DNA of 64,000 nucleotides, taken from contig NZ_JAALLS010000017.1 in assembly GCF_011059105.1 (NCBI RefSeq), positions 1 to 64,000 of the forward strand, in the 5' to 3' direction. The notes beneath the pieces are model-generated. The model saw nothing but the letters and a program-made list of their open reading frames with translations. It was not told the DNA's origin and ran no database searches. Origin of the DNA: Fodinibius halophilus (lineage in GTDB: Bacteria > Bacteroidota > Rhodothermia > Balneolales > Balneolaceae). The translations under genes were made by a program, and so were the position numbers. Of the stretch, positions 62,348 through 64,000 are shown one piece after another. Position 1 is the stretch's first letter; each line of letters opens with the position of its first letter.

Positions 62348-63469
62348 ATGTCGACGGAAGAAAAACGTATTGGTGTAGTTTTAATGAATTTGGGCGGGCC
62401 AACGGCGGATTATGCCGTTCGTCCATTTTTGTATAATCTTTTTCGCGATGAGGATATCATAAAGCTGGGAGGCGGTAAATTCCAAGACTATTTTGCAAAG
62501 ATTATATCCAAATTTCGTGCGCCAAGTGTTCAGGAAGATTATGAAGAAATTAATGGTTGTCCCAAAGGGTGCATGGGGAGCAAGCACTGCCTGAATCGCA
62601 AGAACAGCATCAAATCCACTTGTTGTTCTCCCATCAACAGTCTTACCGAAAAGCAGCGACGTGGTTTGGAGAAGCATTTGGGTAAGGTGATTCCGGATCA
62701 TACCGTAAAGGTATATACCTGCATGCGCTATTGGCTGCCTTTTGCTGATACGACTATGGAAGACATGCAGGAAGACGGTATCACACACGCGGTAATGGTT
62801 CCGCTTTATCCTCAGTTTTCATGGACTACAACCGGCAGCAGTTACCGGGATTGGGAAACAAAGCGTGATGAGAAGTTTGGCCATGATACGCCCTGGAAAG
62901 AATTTCACGTGAAGAACTACCATCTGGATGAGAACTATCTGACTGCGATGAATGATCGCATCGATGAAGCTCTGGCTGAGATGGATGAAGAAACACGTAA
63001 CAAAACACACTTCATCTTTAGTGCCCATGGTACTCCACTACTAGAGGTGCGAAGCGGAGATCCTTATACCAATGAGATCAACCAGACGATGGAAGCAATC
63101 ATGGAGATGCGGGGATATGATTACGATTACTGGCTGGGATATCAGTCAAAGGTAGGCCCGCAGAAGTGGACCCAACCTAATACCGCTGAGCTGGTTGAGC
63201 GCCATATTGAGTATGGTATTAAGAACTTCTTGATGATCCCTATTGCTTTTGTTACTGACCATATTGAAACGCTGTATGAACTTGGTGTTGAACTGGTCGA
63301 AGATCTCGAAGAAGAGGGCTATGAGTTTGAAAACCTGAAAGTGATGCCGGGTATCAACGATCATCCCAAGTATATAGAGGCATTGGCCAGCCAGGTACTG
63401 GATAAGTTGGATCACGAGATTAGTGCCCAAAAACTGGAATCGGAATCTCAAAAAGTATCTGCCGAATAG
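62348..63469 (+). CDS. hemH: Ferrochelatase with cysteine-rich insert
   Basis: Ferrochelatase inserts Fe(II) into protoporphyrin. It has the N-terminal GVVLMNLGGPTADYAVRPFL, the core MRYWLPFADTT, YPQFSWTTTGSSYRDWE, and the metal-binding His227 in FSAHGTPL. An insert of about 22 residues (70-94) interrupts the usual IGGGSPI segment and brings Cys71, 75, 81, 92 and 93. The insert is not in the common family and may bind a metal or Fe-S cluster. ATG at 62348; hemA starts with no spacer after the stop. Length 373 aa. Confidence 0.93.
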   Translation: MSTEEKRIGVVLMNLGGPTADYAVRPFLYNLFRDEDIIKLGGGKFQDYFAKIISKFRAPSVQEDYEEINGCPKGCMGSKHCLNRKNSIKSTCCSPINSLTEKQRRGLEKHLGKVIPDHTVKVYTCMRYWLPFADTTMEDMQEDGITHAVMVPLYPQFSWTTTGSSYRDWETKRDEKFGHDTPWKEFHVKNYHLDENYLTAMNDRIDEALAEMDEETRNKTHFIFSAHGTPLLEVRSGDPYTNEINQTMEAIMEMRGYDYDYWLGYQSKVGPQKWTQPNTAELVERHIEYGIKNFLMIPIAFVTDHIETLYELGVELVEDLEEEGYEFENLKVMPGINDHPKYIEALASQVLDKLDHEISAQKLESESQKVSAE

Positions 63470-64000
63470 ATGTCAGTTGAAGCTCCCAAAATAACGGATT
63501 TTTGTGCAGTCGGTGTAAACCACTGGGAGGCGAGTATTGATGTACGCGAGCGTTTTAGTTTAAGCGATGCAAGAAAGAAGGATCTTATAGACGGAGCTCG
63601 TCGGGAAGGGATAGAAAGCTTTTTTGTGGTTTCTACCTGTAATAGAACCGAGATTTTTGCCCAAGATGTTACTGCCCAAGAGCTTATTCGCCTGTTGGTT
63701 ACCTATTCGGACGGTACGCTTGAAGAATTTCATAATTACGGTTTCGAAAAAGAAGGACAGCATGCCGTTGAACACCTGTTCCAGGTAACGGTAGGACTCG
63801 ACTCCCAAATTCTTGGTGATGTCCAGGTTGTTAATCAGGTGAAAGAAGGGTATGAGTTTGCCAGCGATCTTGATGCCGTGGGGGGAGAGCTCCATCGACT
63901 GATGCAGCACGTTTTTCGGGCTCATAAACGGTCCCGAAACGAAACCTCACTCGGAGAGGGAGCAGCAACTACGGCTTATGCAGCGGTAAAATTTGCGATC
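63470..64000 (+). CDS. hemA: Glutamyl-tRNA reductase, N-terminal part (runs off window)
   Basis: Translation from the ATG at 63470 gives MSVEAPKITDFCAVGVNHW, followed by VVSTCNRTEIF with the catalytic Cys and GLDSQILGDVQVVNQVKEGY. These are hallmark segments of HemA, which reduces glutamyl-tRNA to glutamate-1-semialdehyde in haem synthesis. Only 177 codons are inside the window. The start follows the hemH stop immediately, so the genes are coupled in a haem operon. Confidence 0.93.
   Translation, partial: MSVEAPKITDFCAVGVNHWEASIDVRERFSLSDARKKDLIDGARREGIESFFVVSTCNRTEIFAQDVTAQELIRLLVTYSDGTLEEFHNYGFEKEGQHAVEHLFQVTVGLDSQILGDVQVVNQVKEGYEFASDLDAVGGELHRLMQHVFRAHKRSRNETSLGEGAATTAYAAVKFAI

Noticed and set aside
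1-64000. Retron, diversity-generating retroelement, prophage or complete insertion sequence
   Set aside because: No reverse transcriptase, integrase, phage structural gene or full transposase was seen in any supported frame.

Overview
The window is a bacterial chromosome segment of dense housekeeping genes interrupted by a defence island and by stretches rich in dispersed repeats. I infer a Balneolota/Bacteroidota-type organism. The reasons are a promoter of the TTG / TAnnTTTG kind upstream of carA, a large carbamoyl-phosphate synthetase subunit without the C-terminal allosteric domain, a Na+/H+ antiporter of the NhaC family, and many lipoproteins and propeller proteins. This assignment rests on impression, not on a phylogenetic marker; no rRNA is present and only one tRNA (Lys, UUU) was found.

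Layout. 1-1582 holds no gene, only repeats. 1583-6624 is an AT-rich defence island: a GHKL (MutL/MORC-like) ATPase with a possible nuclease tail, a C5-cytosine methyltransferase, a small protein with a HEPN-like motif, a Vsr endonuclease, and a convergent HNH endonuclease. 7071-15861 carries a PAS-sensor protein, a small GIY-YIG nuclease gene and two glycoside hydrolases, separated by repeat-packed intergenic DNA (families A, B and a short TIR element C). 16134-19285 has glpD, a lipoprotein and a CYTH protein. 19651-24578 encodes a complete trans-4-hydroxy-L-proline degradation route (deaminase, semialdehyde dehydrogenase, epimerase, D-amino acid oxidase), followed by a propeller lipoprotein, an AraC regulator, PlsC, NhaC and MscL.

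29863-38780 carries ftsH with a small downstream ORF, tRNA-Lys, a metallo-beta-lactamase-fold hydrolase, a HIT protein, aroQ, a polysaccharide flippase, an NYN-cold-shock fusion and fhs. 38902-45105 has a propeller protein, mdh and the operon ddl - substrate-binding lipoprotein - nadK. 45607-46114 is a second GIY-YIG gene bracketed by perfect inverted repeats. 46206-57097 holds recQ, carB, carA with an apparent attenuator, a Cys-rich zinc protein, a membrane protein, a penicillin-acylase-type hydrolase and an amidinotransferase-fold enzyme. 57284-64000 has a DUF58 protein, a repeat region (58-bp tandem repeat and a TIR element), an SDR, a two-component pair, hemH and the start of hemA.

The most notable candidate system is the pairing of small GIY-YIG nuclease genes with palindromic GTCAT...ATCTC-type repeats. 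Both genes sit between inverted copies at similar spacing, and both have a hairpin abutting the start codon. The second candidate is the ATPase-methylase-HEPN-Vsr island, which has no conventional restriction enzyme.
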